Assembly (NCBI GenBank): GCA_910579435.1
Contig: CAJTVF010000001.1
Location: 51,476 to 115,475 of the forward strand
Source: an uncultured Oscillibacter sp.
GTDB lineage: Bacteria; Bacillota; Clostridia; Oscillospirales; Oscillospiraceae
Direction of reading: 5' to 3'
Length of the DNA stretch: 64,000 bases
The translations under genes and the position numbers were made by a program. The notes under the pieces were generated by a model. The model ran no database searches and was not told the DNA's origin. It was given only the letters and a program-made list of their open reading frames with translations. This document shows, piece by piece, positions 25,533 through 32,782 of the stretch (within the stretch, counting starts at the first letter, position 1; each line of letters starts with the position of its first letter).

Positions 25533-26789
25533 ATGAAAGATCTTTATGTCGTGAACTGCTGCCGTACCGCCATCGGCTCCTTTGGCGGCAGTCTGAAGAA
25601 CACTCCCGCTGCGGAGCTGGGCGCGATCGTGGTCAAGGAGGCCCTGAACCGCGCCGGTGTTGCGCCGGAGAACGTGGATGAGGTCATGTTCGGCTGCATC
25701 CTCACCGCCGCCCAGGGCCAGAACGTGGCCCGCCAGGTCTCCATCAAGGCCGGCATCCCCTATTCCGTTCCCGCCTACACCGTCGGCATGGTCTGCGGCT
25801 CCGGCATGAAGTCTCTCATTGAGGGCGCCCGTTCTATCCTGGCCGGCGATTCCGACATTGTCGTCTGCGGCGGCACGGAAAACATGAGCGCCGCTCCCTT
25901 CGCCTCCATGGACGCCCGCTGGGGCGCCCGCATGGGCGACAAGAAGCTGGTGGACACTATGATCAAGGACGGCCTGTGGGACGCCTATAACAACTACCAC
26001 ATGGGCACCACCGCGGAAAACATCAACGACATCTGGGGCATCAGCCGTCAGGAGCAGGACGAGTTTGCCGCCGCTTCCCAGCAGAAGACCGAGGCCGCTC
26101 AGGCCGCCGGCAAGTTCGAGGCGGAGATCGTTCCCGTCCCCGTGAAGGTGAAGAAGCAGGTTGTGGACTTCAAGGTCGACGAGTTCCCCAAGGCCGGCGT
26201 TACCGCCGAGGGCATCGCCAAGCTGCGCGGCGCGTTCCCCGTGGGTCCCGAGTCCCCCAATCCCGAGGTGGTCCATACCTTCGAGGTTACCGGCAAAAAG
26301 GAAACCGAGGATAAGGGACAGCAGCGGGTCACCGCGGCCAACGCCTCCGGCATCAACGACGGCGCCGCCGCCATCGTCCTGGCCTCCGGCGAGGCCGTGG
26401 AGAAGTACGGCCTGAAGCCCATGGCCAAGCTGATCGGCTGGGGCCAGGGCGGTGTGGATCCCAAAATCATGGGCGTGGGCCCCGTGCCCGCTTCCCGTCA
26501 GGCCATGGCGAAAGCCGGCGTGACCATCGACGACATCGACCTCATTGAAGCCAACGAGGCCTTTGCCGCGCAGTCCATCGCCGTAGGCCGTGAGCTGGGC
26601 TTCGACACCGCCAAGCTGAATGTCAACGGCGGTGCCATCGCCCTGGGCCACCCCGTGGGTGCTTCCGGCGCGCGGATCATCGTCACCCTGCTCCACGAGA
26701 TGCAGAAGCGCCCCGAGGCCAAGAAGGGCCTGGCCACCCTCTGCATCGGCGGCGGCATGGGCGTCGCCACCGTCTTCGAGAAGTGCTGA
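25533..26789 (+). CDS. thl: Acetyl-CoA acetyltransferase (thiolase) with an insertion
   Basis: 418 residues against about 392 for typical enzymes. It condenses two acetyl-CoA to acetoacetyl-CoA at the head of butyrate synthesis. The nucleophile Cys88 (GMVCGSG), His373 (GHPVGASG) and the second catalytic Cys404 (LCIGGGMG) are intact, as is NEAFAA. The additional length lies at about 235-265, between KLRGAF and VTAANASGINDGAA, where normal thiolases have only a short F..DGT loop. Codon use (Gly GGC, Ala GCC, Lys AAG) is strongly biased, as in highly expressed genes. No other butyrate gene is adjacent. Confidence 0.93.
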   Translation: MKDLYVVNCCRTAIGSFGGSLKNTPAAELGAIVVKEALNRAGVAPENVDEVMFGCILTAAQGQNVARQVSIKAGIPYSVPAYTVGMVCGSGMKSLIEGARSILAGDSDIVVCGGTENMSAAPFASMDARWGARMGDKKLVDTMIKDGLWDAYNNYHMGTTAENINDIWGISRQEQDEFAAASQQKTEAAQAAGKFEAEIVPVPVKVKKQVVDFKVDEFPKAGVTAEGIAKLRGAFPVGPESPNPEVVHTFEVTGKKETEDKGQQRVTAANASGINDGAAAIVLASGEAVEKYGLKPMAKLIGWGQGGVDPKIMGVGPVPASRQAMAKAGVTIDDIDLIEANEAFAAQSIAVGRELGFDTAKLNVNGGAIALGHPVGASGARIIVTLLHEMQKRPEAKKGLATLCIGGGMGVATVFEKC

Positions 26790-26814
26790 CCTGCTTTTCT
26801 CAAGAGACTGTAAC

Positions 26815-26940
26815 ACACTTGATTTTGCGAAGCAAAATCTTTGCGGAGTACGTTCCCGAAGGGGAAAAGGAACCGAAAAGAGCTTTCGCCCGCTCTGATT
26901 GCCTGGCAGTTGACCGGGCTGGAGCGACGGCAGCGTAGGG
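26815..26940 (+). repeat. Post-gene repeat unit (3' of thiolase)
   Basis: The segment contains a GATTTTGC/GCAAAATC hairpin (26821-26839), then AAAAGGAACCGAAAAGAGC, TTTCGCCCGCTCTGATTGCC and GCGACGGCAGCG, parallel to the unit after lysA. Confidence 0.45.
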
Positions 26941-26952
26941 TTGCTGAATGAT

Positions 26953-26981
26953 CAAAGAGGGGCCTTCGGGTCCCTCTTTGG
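26953..26981 (+). terminator. Stem-loop before the VOC gene
   Basis: CAAAGAGGG..CCCTCTTTG, a 9-bp stem with a TTCG-containing loop, precedes GGCTGTG rather than a T-run; a weak terminator or leader structure. Confidence 0.4.
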
Positions 26982-26997
26982 CTGTGAGGGGAGATAC

Positions 26998-27393
26998 ATG
27001 AACGAGCGTTGTCAGGGTTTGGGCCATGTGGCCGTTTATACCCGGGATATCGAAGAGAGCATCACGTTTTATGAGAAGCTGGGCGGCTCCGTAAAGGACC
27101 GGGGCGGGGTGCCCACGCCGGAGGGGGAGAAGAAGCTGGCGCTAGTGTCCTTTGGCGGTATTACGCTGGAGCTGATCCAGAGCCCCGGGGCCATGCCCAT
27201 GGGGGAGGGGAACGTCCCTCATTTTGCCATTCTGGTGGACGATTTGGACGCCGCCGCAGTTGCGGTCCGGGCGGCGGGAGTCCAATTTCTGACGCCGGAG
27301 AAGAAGGTCCTGCCGGACCTGTTCGGAGGCTTGCAAAATTGGTTCTTTGCGGGCCCGTCCGGAGAGCAAATTGAGCTGCTGCAAATGCTGTAA
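26998..27393 (+). CDS. VOC-family (glyoxalase-like) protein
   Basis: 131 residues from ATG 26998 (GAGGGGAGA upstream). It has two beta-alpha-beta-beta-beta halves of the vicinal oxygen chelate fold: GLGHVAVYTRDIEESITFYE with the metal-ligand His, and a second half starting NVPHFAILVDDLDAA, with Glu in GEQIELLQM as the last ligand. It could be a methylmalonyl-CoA epimerase-like, glyoxalase or resistance enzyme; the substrate is not evident. It is transcribed alone. Confidence 0.8.
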   Translation: MNERCQGLGHVAVYTRDIEESITFYEKLGGSVKDRGGVPTPEGEKKLALVSFGGITLELIQSPGAMPMGEGNVPHFAILVDDLDAAAVAVRAAGVQFLTPEKKVLPDLFGGLQNWFFAGPSGEQIELLQML

Positions 27394-27395
27394 AG

Positions 27396-27432
27396 GAAAA
27401 GAGCTTTCACGTTTAAGTGAAAGCTCTTTTTT
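27396..27432. terminator. Terminator after the VOC gene
   Basis: AAGAGCTTTCAC / GTGAAAGCTCTT is a 12-bp stem with loop GTTTAA followed by TTTTAT. It can serve both convergent genes. Confidence 0.8.
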
Positions 27433-27444
27433 ATAATAGTGGGC

Positions 27445-27690
27445 TTAGCGGAACAATTTCCGCCCTATCCAGATGAACAGGCACGCACCCGCGACGCTGA
27501 CGATCAGATTGGCGATCCAGCCGTGAGCGTAAAAGCCCAAAAGGCCAAACACGGTGCCGCCCACGGCGGAACCGACAATGCCGATCAGGATATTGCGGAG
27601 CAGGCTGCCTTCCGCATCCATCAGCTTTCCGGCGATCCAGCCCACCAGTGCGCCCATGACCAGGGAGCCCAACAGTCCAAATACATTCAT
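27445..27690 (-). CDS. GlsB/YeaQ/YmgE-type stress membrane protein
   Basis: 81 residues from the ATG at 27690 (GGAGCG upstream). Three hydrophobic segments are rich in glycine: MNVFGLLGSLVMGALVGWIA, LLRNILIGIVGSAVGGTVFG, and the C-terminal NLIVSVAGACLFIWIGR. This is the transglycosylase-associated/GlsB family of small stress-related inner-membrane proteins, of uncertain function. It follows the radical SAM gene on the same strand by 14 bp and may be read with it. Confidence 0.88.
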   Translation of the reverse strand: MNVFGLLGSLVMGALVGWIAGKLMDAEGSLLRNILIGIVGSAVGGTVFGLLGFYAHGWIANLIVSVAGACLFIWIGRKLFR

Positions 27691-27704
27691 GGTTGCACGC
27701 TCCT

Positions 27705-28325
27705 TCAATCTTCAATATATTCCCGCACCCGGTAAACCGCGCCGATTTCTTCTTCGCAGATTTTCCGGCAGTTCTCAATTTCCTCTTTGGGAATGGTGTC
27801 CACCACCGTCATCATGACCGTGGGCACGTATTGCCGCAGCTTCTTGGCAAAGGACTTCATGGCCTCATAGGCCCCGTTTTGGACCGGGTGGCAGAGGGCG
27901 TCGTACTTCTCCGCCGTGTCGGTGTTCAGGGAGATGGACACCATGTCGAACCGTCCGGCGAAATCCGGGCAGATATCCCGGCCGTGAATCAGATTCCCGG
28001 TGCCGTTGGTGTCCATGCGGACGAAGGGCTTTTTGCCCTTGGCCTTGAGCTGGTCGATGACCCAGCAGATATCTTCAATGCGGTAGCTGGGCTCGCCGAA
28101 GCCGCAGAAGACCAGCTGCTTGTATTTTGCGAGGTCCCGGCTTTCGATGTCCACCAGGATTTCCTCCTTTGTGGGCTCCCGCTCCAGCCACAGATTGTGG
28201 GTGTAGATGCTGCCGCCGCGGCCGTTGTGCCGGAGGCAGAATTCACAGTTGAAGTTGCAGCGGTTGGTGACGTTGACATACAGGTTTTCCCCATACTCAT
28301 AGGTGATGGTAAATCCTTTTTTCAT
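27705..28325 (-). CDS. TatD-linked radical SAM protein
   Basis: 206 residues from ATG 28325. The [4Fe-4S]-binding CxxxCxxC is in VTNRCNFNCEFCLRH; GFGEPS and RMDTNGTGNL are further radical SAM strand motifs. This compact family is characteristically encoded next to tatD, and tatD is indeed two genes upstream on the same strand. The reaction is unknown; linkage to TatD suggests a nucleic-acid or peptide modification or repair role, which is inference. It ends with Arg/Glu-rich VYRVREYIED without a SPASM domain. Confidence 0.85.
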   Translation of the reverse strand: MKKGFTITYEYGENLYVNVTNRCNFNCEFCLRHNGRGGSIYTHNLWLEREPTKEEILVDIESRDLAKYKQLVFCGFGEPSYRIEDICWVIDQLKAKGKKPFVRMDTNGTGNLIHGRDICPDFAGRFDMVSISLNTDTAEKYDALCHPVQNGAYEAMKSFAKKLRQYVPTVMMTVVDTIPKEEIENCRKICEEEIGAVYRVREYIED

Positions 28326-28338
28326 AGGTGGCACTCCT

Positions 28339-29235
28339 TCATTGGTCATAGCTGTAAAGGTGAAAATCTTGCAGGGTAAATATGCCGTTTTCATAGAGAA
28401 TTTGGGCGGAGGTTTCCGCCACATAGCAGGGCATCGCGCTGTCTGGCGGACTCAGGCAGAAGGCGCCCCGGAAGCGGAGACCGCCCTGGTCTTCCGTGCT
28501 GAAATCAGCAATCATGCCGGAGGAAGCCGACTCCAAGTCCAGCTCCAATCCCTCATAATGGAACTCTACCAGCTCATGGCCCAGTATGGCGAAGGTCCAT
28601 CCGTTGAGCTCGGCGGTGTCAAAGAGCTTGGGGATTTCCTCCTGCCAGAGGCTTTCGGGAAAGGTGTAGGCGGTCAAGGTCCCGTCCGGGCCCTTCTCCA
28701 GAATATGCAGTTCCTCAATGGAGACCCCGGTGCCGCTGCCCACTTGGCAGATGACGGCGAGTCTGTTCACTCCGAGACCGCCGTCAAGGCCCTTTATTTG
28801 AGGAAGGGTCATGCTGGGACCGGGGAAGAGTGTCCAGTCGAACTCCGCTAAACTGTCTCCCCAGCGGATAAGGGCGGTTTCCTGAGAGGTATTGGCGTAC
28901 AGGGGCAGGCCGTAAAGAACCGCGTCCGCCTCCCGGTCCTCCGCCAGGACGGCAATGTTCGGACCGTCTGTGACCCAGTGGTCCGCGTTGATTCGATATG
29001 TCGTCCAGTCCGTATCCCGGGGAAGGGGAGGCAGGTCATAGTCCTCCGCCGGTTCCCGCCCCTCCGTCACGACGGCGGGGGCGGAGATGGGCTTCAGCCG
29101 TCGGGGCTCCGGCAGGGAGGCGGTTTCTTCCACCGCCGGGGGCTCGTCCGGCAAAGGTTCCGGCTCTGCCGGGGCGGGAGCGGCGCAGCCTGTTAGAAGC
29201 GTCAGGGCCAGCAGGAGGAAGAATATCTTCTTCAT
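28339..29235 (-). CDS. Lipoprotein of unknown function in the tatD operon
   Basis: 298 residues. MKKIFFLLLALTLLTGCAAP is a lipoprotein signal with lipobox LTGC, followed by a Pro/Glu-rich linker (about 22-60) and a soluble extracellular domain without a family I recognise. Aromatic and acidic patches occur (TDWTTYRINADHW, FDWTLFPGPSM). Its ATG overlaps the tatD stop by 4 nt, so it is translationally coupled to tatD, with the radical SAM gene 13 bp downstream. Confidence 0.75.
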   Translation of the reverse strand: MKKIFFLLLALTLLTGCAAPAPAEPEPLPDEPPAVEETASLPEPRRLKPISAPAVVTEGREPAEDYDLPPLPRDTDWTTYRINADHWVTDGPNIAVLAEDREADAVLYGLPLYANTSQETALIRWGDSLAEFDWTLFPGPSMTLPQIKGLDGGLGVNRLAVICQVGSGTGVSIEELHILEKGPDGTLTAYTFPESLWQEEIPKLFDTAELNGWTFAILGHELVEFHYEGLELDLESASSGMIADFSTEDQGGLRFRGAFCLSPPDSAMPCYVAETSAQILYENGIFTLQDFHLYSYDQ

Positions 29236-30026
29236 TTGCCGATCTCCCGATAGGTTTCCCGAATCCTGGGAAACAGCCGCAGGCCGTTTTCCCAGGTAAT
29301 TCGGGTCATCTCCTCCGGCGTGACGCCTTTCCACTCCGCCAGCTTCTCCATGACATAGGGAAGATACCGGCTGTCGTTCCGCTTCCCCCGGAAGGGCACC
29401 GGCGTGAGGTAGGGGGAATCCGTCTCCACCACGATGCGGTCCAGCGGCGTAACGGCGGCCACCTCCGGGGCCTTCTGGGCGTTCTTGTAGGTGATGGGCC
29501 CGTCGAAGCCCAAATACCAGCCCCGTTTTAAAAGCTCCTCCGCCATCTCGGGACTGCCGGAAAAGCAGTGGAACACCCCCCGCGCCTCGGGATAGTCCAG
29601 CACAATGGCCAGGGAATCCCCGTGGGCCTCCCGGTCGTGGACGATGACGGGCAGATCCAGCTCAATAGCCAGCTCAATCTGCCGCCGGAAGACCATCTGC
29701 TGGAACTCCTTGGAAGGGTTGTCCTTCCAATAATAATCCAGGCCGATTTCTCCTACGGCCACCACCTTTTCGTGGCCGCAGAGCTTCCGGAGGGCGGCAA
29801 ATTCCGCCTCGCCCGTCCCGGCGCAGTCGGAAGGGTGGATGCCAACAGCGGCGTAGACAAAGGGATACCGCTCCGCCAGGGCGATGGCTGCCTGGGAGCT
29901 CTCCAGCTCGCAGCCCGGGTCCACCACCAGCCCCACCCCGGCGGTGGGAAGGGCGGAGAGGACCTGGTCCCGGTCGGCGTTGAAGCCGCCGGAGTCGTAA
30001 TGGGCGTGTGTATCGAAAATAGGCAT
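29232..30026 (-). CDS. tatD: TatD-family metal-dependent DNase
   Basis: 264 residues from ATG 30026 (AGGAGG upstream). It is a TIM-barrel amidohydrolase-type 3'-5' exonuclease. Metal ligands are visible in FDTHAHYD, AVGEIGLDYYW, VIVHDREAH, CFSG (FHCFSG) and VVETDSPYLTP. It is involved in DNA repair or fragment degradation in other bacteria. It heads the tatD-lipoprotein-radical SAM-GlsB unit. Confidence 0.93.
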   Translation of the reverse strand: MPIFDTHAHYDSGGFNADRDQVLSALPTAGVGLVVDPGCELESSQAAIALAERYPFVYAAVGIHPSDCAGTGEAEFAALRKLCGHEKVVAVGEIGLDYYWKDNPSKEFQQMVFRRQIELAIELDLPVIVHDREAHGDSLAIVLDYPEARGVFHCFSGSPEMAEELLKRGWYLGFDGPITYKNAQKAPEVAAVTPLDRIVVETDSPYLTPVPFRGKRNDSRYLPYVMEKLAEWKGVTPEEMTRITWENGLRLFPRIRETYREIGK

Positions 30027-30142
30027 GGAAAATACCTCCTGGCAAAACAAAAAGGACATCCGGATGGATGCCCTTTTGGCCTGACGGCCTCCGGGCATTC
30101 ACACGGAAGCGTCATTCCCCCGGGAACGGGGATATGTTGGGA

Positions 30143-30406
30143 TCAACCGATCCGATTGAGCTTCAGGGTCATGGCGCTCTTCTTGTGAGCGGCCGCGTTC
30201 TTGTGGAGAACACCCTTCGCCACAGCCTGATCGACCTTCTTCACCGCAACCTTGTAAGCGCCATCGGCATCGGTGCGATTGCCCTCCGCCGCGGCGGCCT
30301 CGAACTTTTTGATCGCGGTCTTGAGATCGGACTTCGTGGCCTTGTTGCGGGCGTTCCTCGCCTTCCCGATGAGGACGCGCTTCTTGGCAGACTTGATATT
30401 CGGCAA
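30143..30406 (-). CDS. rpsT: 30S ribosomal protein S20 (TTG start)
   Basis: 87 residues, all helical and basic: PNIKSAKKRVLIGKARNARN at the N-terminus. It binds 16S rRNA in the 30S subunit. The start is taken as TTG at 30406, giving the canonical MPNIKSAKKR; it lies 8 nt after AAAGGAGG. The GTG farther upstream overlaps the ribosome site itself and cannot be the start. E. coli rpsT also uses UUG, which supports autoregulation by weak initiation. Confidence 0.93.
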   Translation of the reverse strand: MPNIKSAKKRVLIGKARNARNKATKSDLKTAIKKFEAAAAEGNRTDADGAYKVAVKKVDQAVAKGVLHKNAAAHKKSAMTLKLNRIG

Positions 30407-30470
30407 ACCAAACACCTCCTTTGGCCGTTGATTTCATGCGGGCAGGACAAGTCCTACCGTACAGACCTAT

Positions 30471-30499
30471 ATTCTAGCAGGGAAAGCTCCAAAAAGCAA
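30471..30499 (-). promoter_or_regulatory. rpsT promoter
   Basis: On the minus strand TTGCTT (30494-30499) and TAGAAT (30471-30476) with a 17-bp spacer, about 65 bp before the start codon. Confidence 0.6.
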
Positions 30500-30651
30500 G
30501 GTTTTTTTTTCATATTTTCGTAAGATTATCAGAATCGGGATGGAGAACCCGCCCGCTGGAGGGCCTGCCCTTGGTTTTTCCGGCATTTTTCCAGGGGCAA
30601 GCTCATAAAATAGAGAAAAACAAGCCAAGACTCCAGAAGGAGGGGACGGAT

Positions 30652-31608
30652 ATGACTTCAAGGCAGGCGGGACGGCGAATCGCCGCAAGTACGCGGAGAA
30701 AGTCCAGGAGCGTCCGCGGCGGGGCCCGGAGGAGCGAGCCCCTGGCGGCGAAGGACCTGCGGCTGATGCTGCGGCTGGTGGCCTGCGGCGGCATCTTCGT
30801 GGCGCTGGTGGCGGCCAAGCTGCTGCTGCCGGCGAAGATGGCGGGGTTCAATGAAAAGCTCTCCGCCGCCATGGAGCGGAACATGGACGTTCAGGCGGTG
30901 TTCTCCGCCGTAGGCCGGGCCTTCTCCGGGGAGGAAGGGGTGGCGGAGGTCTACCAGGCGGTGTTCCATCCCCAGGAGGAGGCCGTCCAGACCGCAACCG
31001 GCGGGGAAGCGCCGGAGAAGTCGGAAAAGATGACCACGCAAACGGCAAAGCTCCGGGACAGCGCAGCGCTGGACACGCTGCGGAGCTTCCGGGCGGAGAA
31101 GGAAGCAGCCCCGGAACCAGCGGCGGGCGGGCTCCAGCCGGCCTCCAACCTGGCCTATGTGCTCTATTCCCAGGAAAACCTTCCCGAGGGCGTCAGCATG
31201 GAGCAGGACCGGCTGGGCTTTGACTACTGCGTTCCGGTGGCGGGGACCCTGAGCTCGGACTTTGGCTACCGGGAACACCCCACGGAGGGGGAGGACCGCT
31301 TCCATTACGGCGTGGACCTGGCGGCGGACACCGGGACGGAGGTGCTCTGCTTTGCCGACGGCACCGTCACCGCTGTGGGGGACAGCAGCAGCTATGGGCG
31401 CTACTGCGTCGTGTCCCACGAGGGGGGCTACTCCACGCTTTACGCCCATTGCAGCCGCGTCACGGCCGCCTCCGGAACGGCGGTGGAGCGGGGGCAGAAG
31501 ATTGCTGAAGTCGGAGAGACGGGCATGGCTACCGGGCCCCATCTTCACTTTGAGCTCCAGCGGGACGGCGTCTATCTGAATCCCATTTACTATGTCTCGT
31601 CCCTGTAG
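30652..31608 (+). CDS. SpoIVFA-like M23-domain membrane protein
   Basis: 318 residues; ATG 30652 follows GGAGGGG. A basic cytosolic N-terminus (about 1-40) precedes one membrane segment (LMLRLVACGGIFVALVAAKLLL). A linker (about 65-195) leads to a C-terminal LytM/M23 peptidase fold (FGYREHP, HYGVDLAADTGTEV, HLHFELQRDGVYLNP). The metal His/Asp set (H..D and HxH) is nearly complete. Because a SpoIVFB-like protease overlaps its 3' end by 17 nt, it is best read as SpoIVFA, which holds the protease inactive in the outer forespore membrane until the sigma-K checkpoint; a SpoIIQ-like role is the alternative. Confidence 0.78.
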   Translation: MTSRQAGRRIAASTRRKSRSVRGGARRSEPLAAKDLRLMLRLVACGGIFVALVAAKLLLPAKMAGFNEKLSAAMERNMDVQAVFSAVGRAFSGEEGVAEVYQAVFHPQEEAVQTATGGEAPEKSEKMTTQTAKLRDSAALDTLRSFRAEKEAAPEPAAGGLQPASNLAYVLYSQENLPEGVSMEQDRLGFDYCVPVAGTLSSDFGYREHPTEGEDRFHYGVDLAADTGTEVLCFADGTVTAVGDSSSYGRYCVVSHEGGYSTLYAHCSRVTAASGTAVERGQKIAEVGETGMATGPHLHFELQRDGVYLNPIYYVSSL

Positions 31609-32185
31609 GGTCCGGGTCTCCGGAGGCTTTGTGCTGCTGGCCGCCTGGTTCGCCCTGGCCAACGGCTGGAAGCCCCTGGTCACAGTGCTGGGGGCCGCCG
31701 TTGTCCATGAAGCGGGGCACTGGCTGGTGCTCCGGCGCCAGGGAGCGGCGGTGACGTGCTTCCGCCTCAGCGTCCTGGGGGCGGCCATGGAGACGGACAG
31801 CGGGCGGTTGTCCTACGGCGGGGAGCTGGCGGCGGTGCTGGCGGGCCCCGCCGCGAACCTGCTGGCGGCGCTGGCCCTGACCGCCGTGGGAAAAGGGCGC
31901 TGGCCCGCCGCCGTGGGGGCGAATCTGGTGCTGTGCCTGTTCAACCTGCTGCCCATCCGCCCCTTGGACGGAGGCCGGGCGCTGTACCTGCTGGCTTCCT
32001 GGGCGGCGGGCCCGGCGGCTGGGGAGGCTGTATGCCGCTGGGCGGGGACCGTCACGGCGGCGGCTCTGGCGGCGCTGATCGGAGGGGTCATCTGGAGGAC
32101 TGGGGGAAGCCTGTGGCTCCTGCCCGCGCTGTTTGCCGGGGTATTTTGGAGCGCACGGCCCTGGCTTCCCGGCGCGTATGTATGA
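31592..32185 (+). CDS. SpoIVFB-like site-2 protease (M50)
   Basis: 197 residues, five or so membrane segments. The zinc-protease motif HEAGH is in VVHEAGHWLVL, and the third ligand is in RPLDGGRALYLL; the NLLPIRPLDGG arrangement is diagnostic for M50. In Bacillus SpoIVFB cleaves pro-sigma-K in the mother cell. It lacks a C-terminal CBS domain and is short (B. subtilis: about 288 residues). It is translationally coupled to the SpoIVFA-like gene by overlap. A sigma-K precursor is not in the window. Confidence 0.82.
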   Translation: MSRPCRVRVSGGFVLLAAWFALANGWKPLVTVLGAAVVHEAGHWLVLRRQGAAVTCFRLSVLGAAMETDSGRLSYGGELAAVLAGPAANLLAALALTAVGKGRWPAAVGANLVLCLFNLLPIRPLDGGRALYLLASWAAGPAAGEAVCRWAGTVTAAALAALIGGVIWRTGGSLWLLPALFAGVFWSARPWLPGAYV

Positions 32186-32186
32186 A

Positions 32187-32222
32187 AGCGCCCCGCGGCG
32201 CTGTCCGGGCCGCGGGGCGCTC
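32187..32222. terminator. GC hairpin after the SpoIVFB-like gene
   Basis: GCGCCCCGCGG / CCGCGGGGCGC (about 32190-32220), an 11-bp stem between convergent genes. It lacks a strong T-run but is very stable. Confidence 0.5.
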
Positions 32223-32224
32223 CG

Positions 32225-32668
32225 TCAACCGGCCAGGGCTCCGGCCAGCCGCTCCAGGAGAAGACCGCCCAGGTCCTTCCGGCCGGCCTTGTCCTCGGTC
32301 AGGTCGGCCTGAAGGGCGGCGTAAGCCCGGGCGGATCTCTCGATATCGGCGCCGTCCTCTTGGAGAGACTCGATCCAGGCGTCCAAATATTCCATGAGCT
32401 TTTCCCAGGACTGCTGTTCCTCCGTCTTCTCCTTGCTCAGCTCCATCCGGTTCAGCACCGTGCTCTTGAGGTCGAAGAGGGAGGAGAGAAGCTCGCTTTT
32501 GGTAAAGGCGGTCCGTCCGGAGCTTGCGGCGGGAGCGGGAGCCGGATTCGCCTGGGCGGCGGTTTGGAGCAGCCGGTCCTGGAAGGAGCCTCCCGCCGTT
32601 TGGGCGCGCCCGGCGGCGGGACGGCTTTCGGTACGGGGCTGGGAGCTGCTGAGGCCTTGAATACTCAT
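32225..32668 (-). CDS. Uncharacterised soluble protein
   Basis: 147 residues. The N-terminal 55 are Ser/Ala/Gln/Pro-rich and look disordered (MSIQGLSSSQPRTESRP); the rest is acidic and helical (SLFDLKSTVLNRMELSKEKT, then EKLMEYLDAWIESLQ). I recognise no domain. No signal or membrane segment is seen. Upstream is AAGGATG, a fair ribosome site. It lies alone between the spoIVF-like pair and rny. Confidence 0.6.
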   Translation of the reverse strand: MSIQGLSSSQPRTESRPAAGRAQTAGGSFQDRLLQTAAQANPAPAPAASSGRTAFTKSELLSSLFDLKSTVLNRMELSKEKTEEQQSWEKLMEYLDAWIESLQEDGADIERSARAYAALQADLTEDKAGRKDLGGLLLERLAGALAG

Positions 32669-32697
32669 GGGGGCAACATCCTTTCTTTTTTCAATAA

Positions 32698-32738
32698 AAA
32701 AGCAGAAAGCGGCTGTGACGTATCACGGCCGCTTTCTG
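32698..32738 (-). terminator. rny terminator
   Basis: On the minus strand CAGAAAGCGGC / GCCGCTTTCTG (11-bp stem) is followed by CTTTTTTATTG, 45 bp after the rny stop. Confidence 0.75.
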
Positions 32739-32782
32739 TTCCCTGCGGATTTGTCCTCCGCAGTCCGTTGCGAAGGGGCTTC

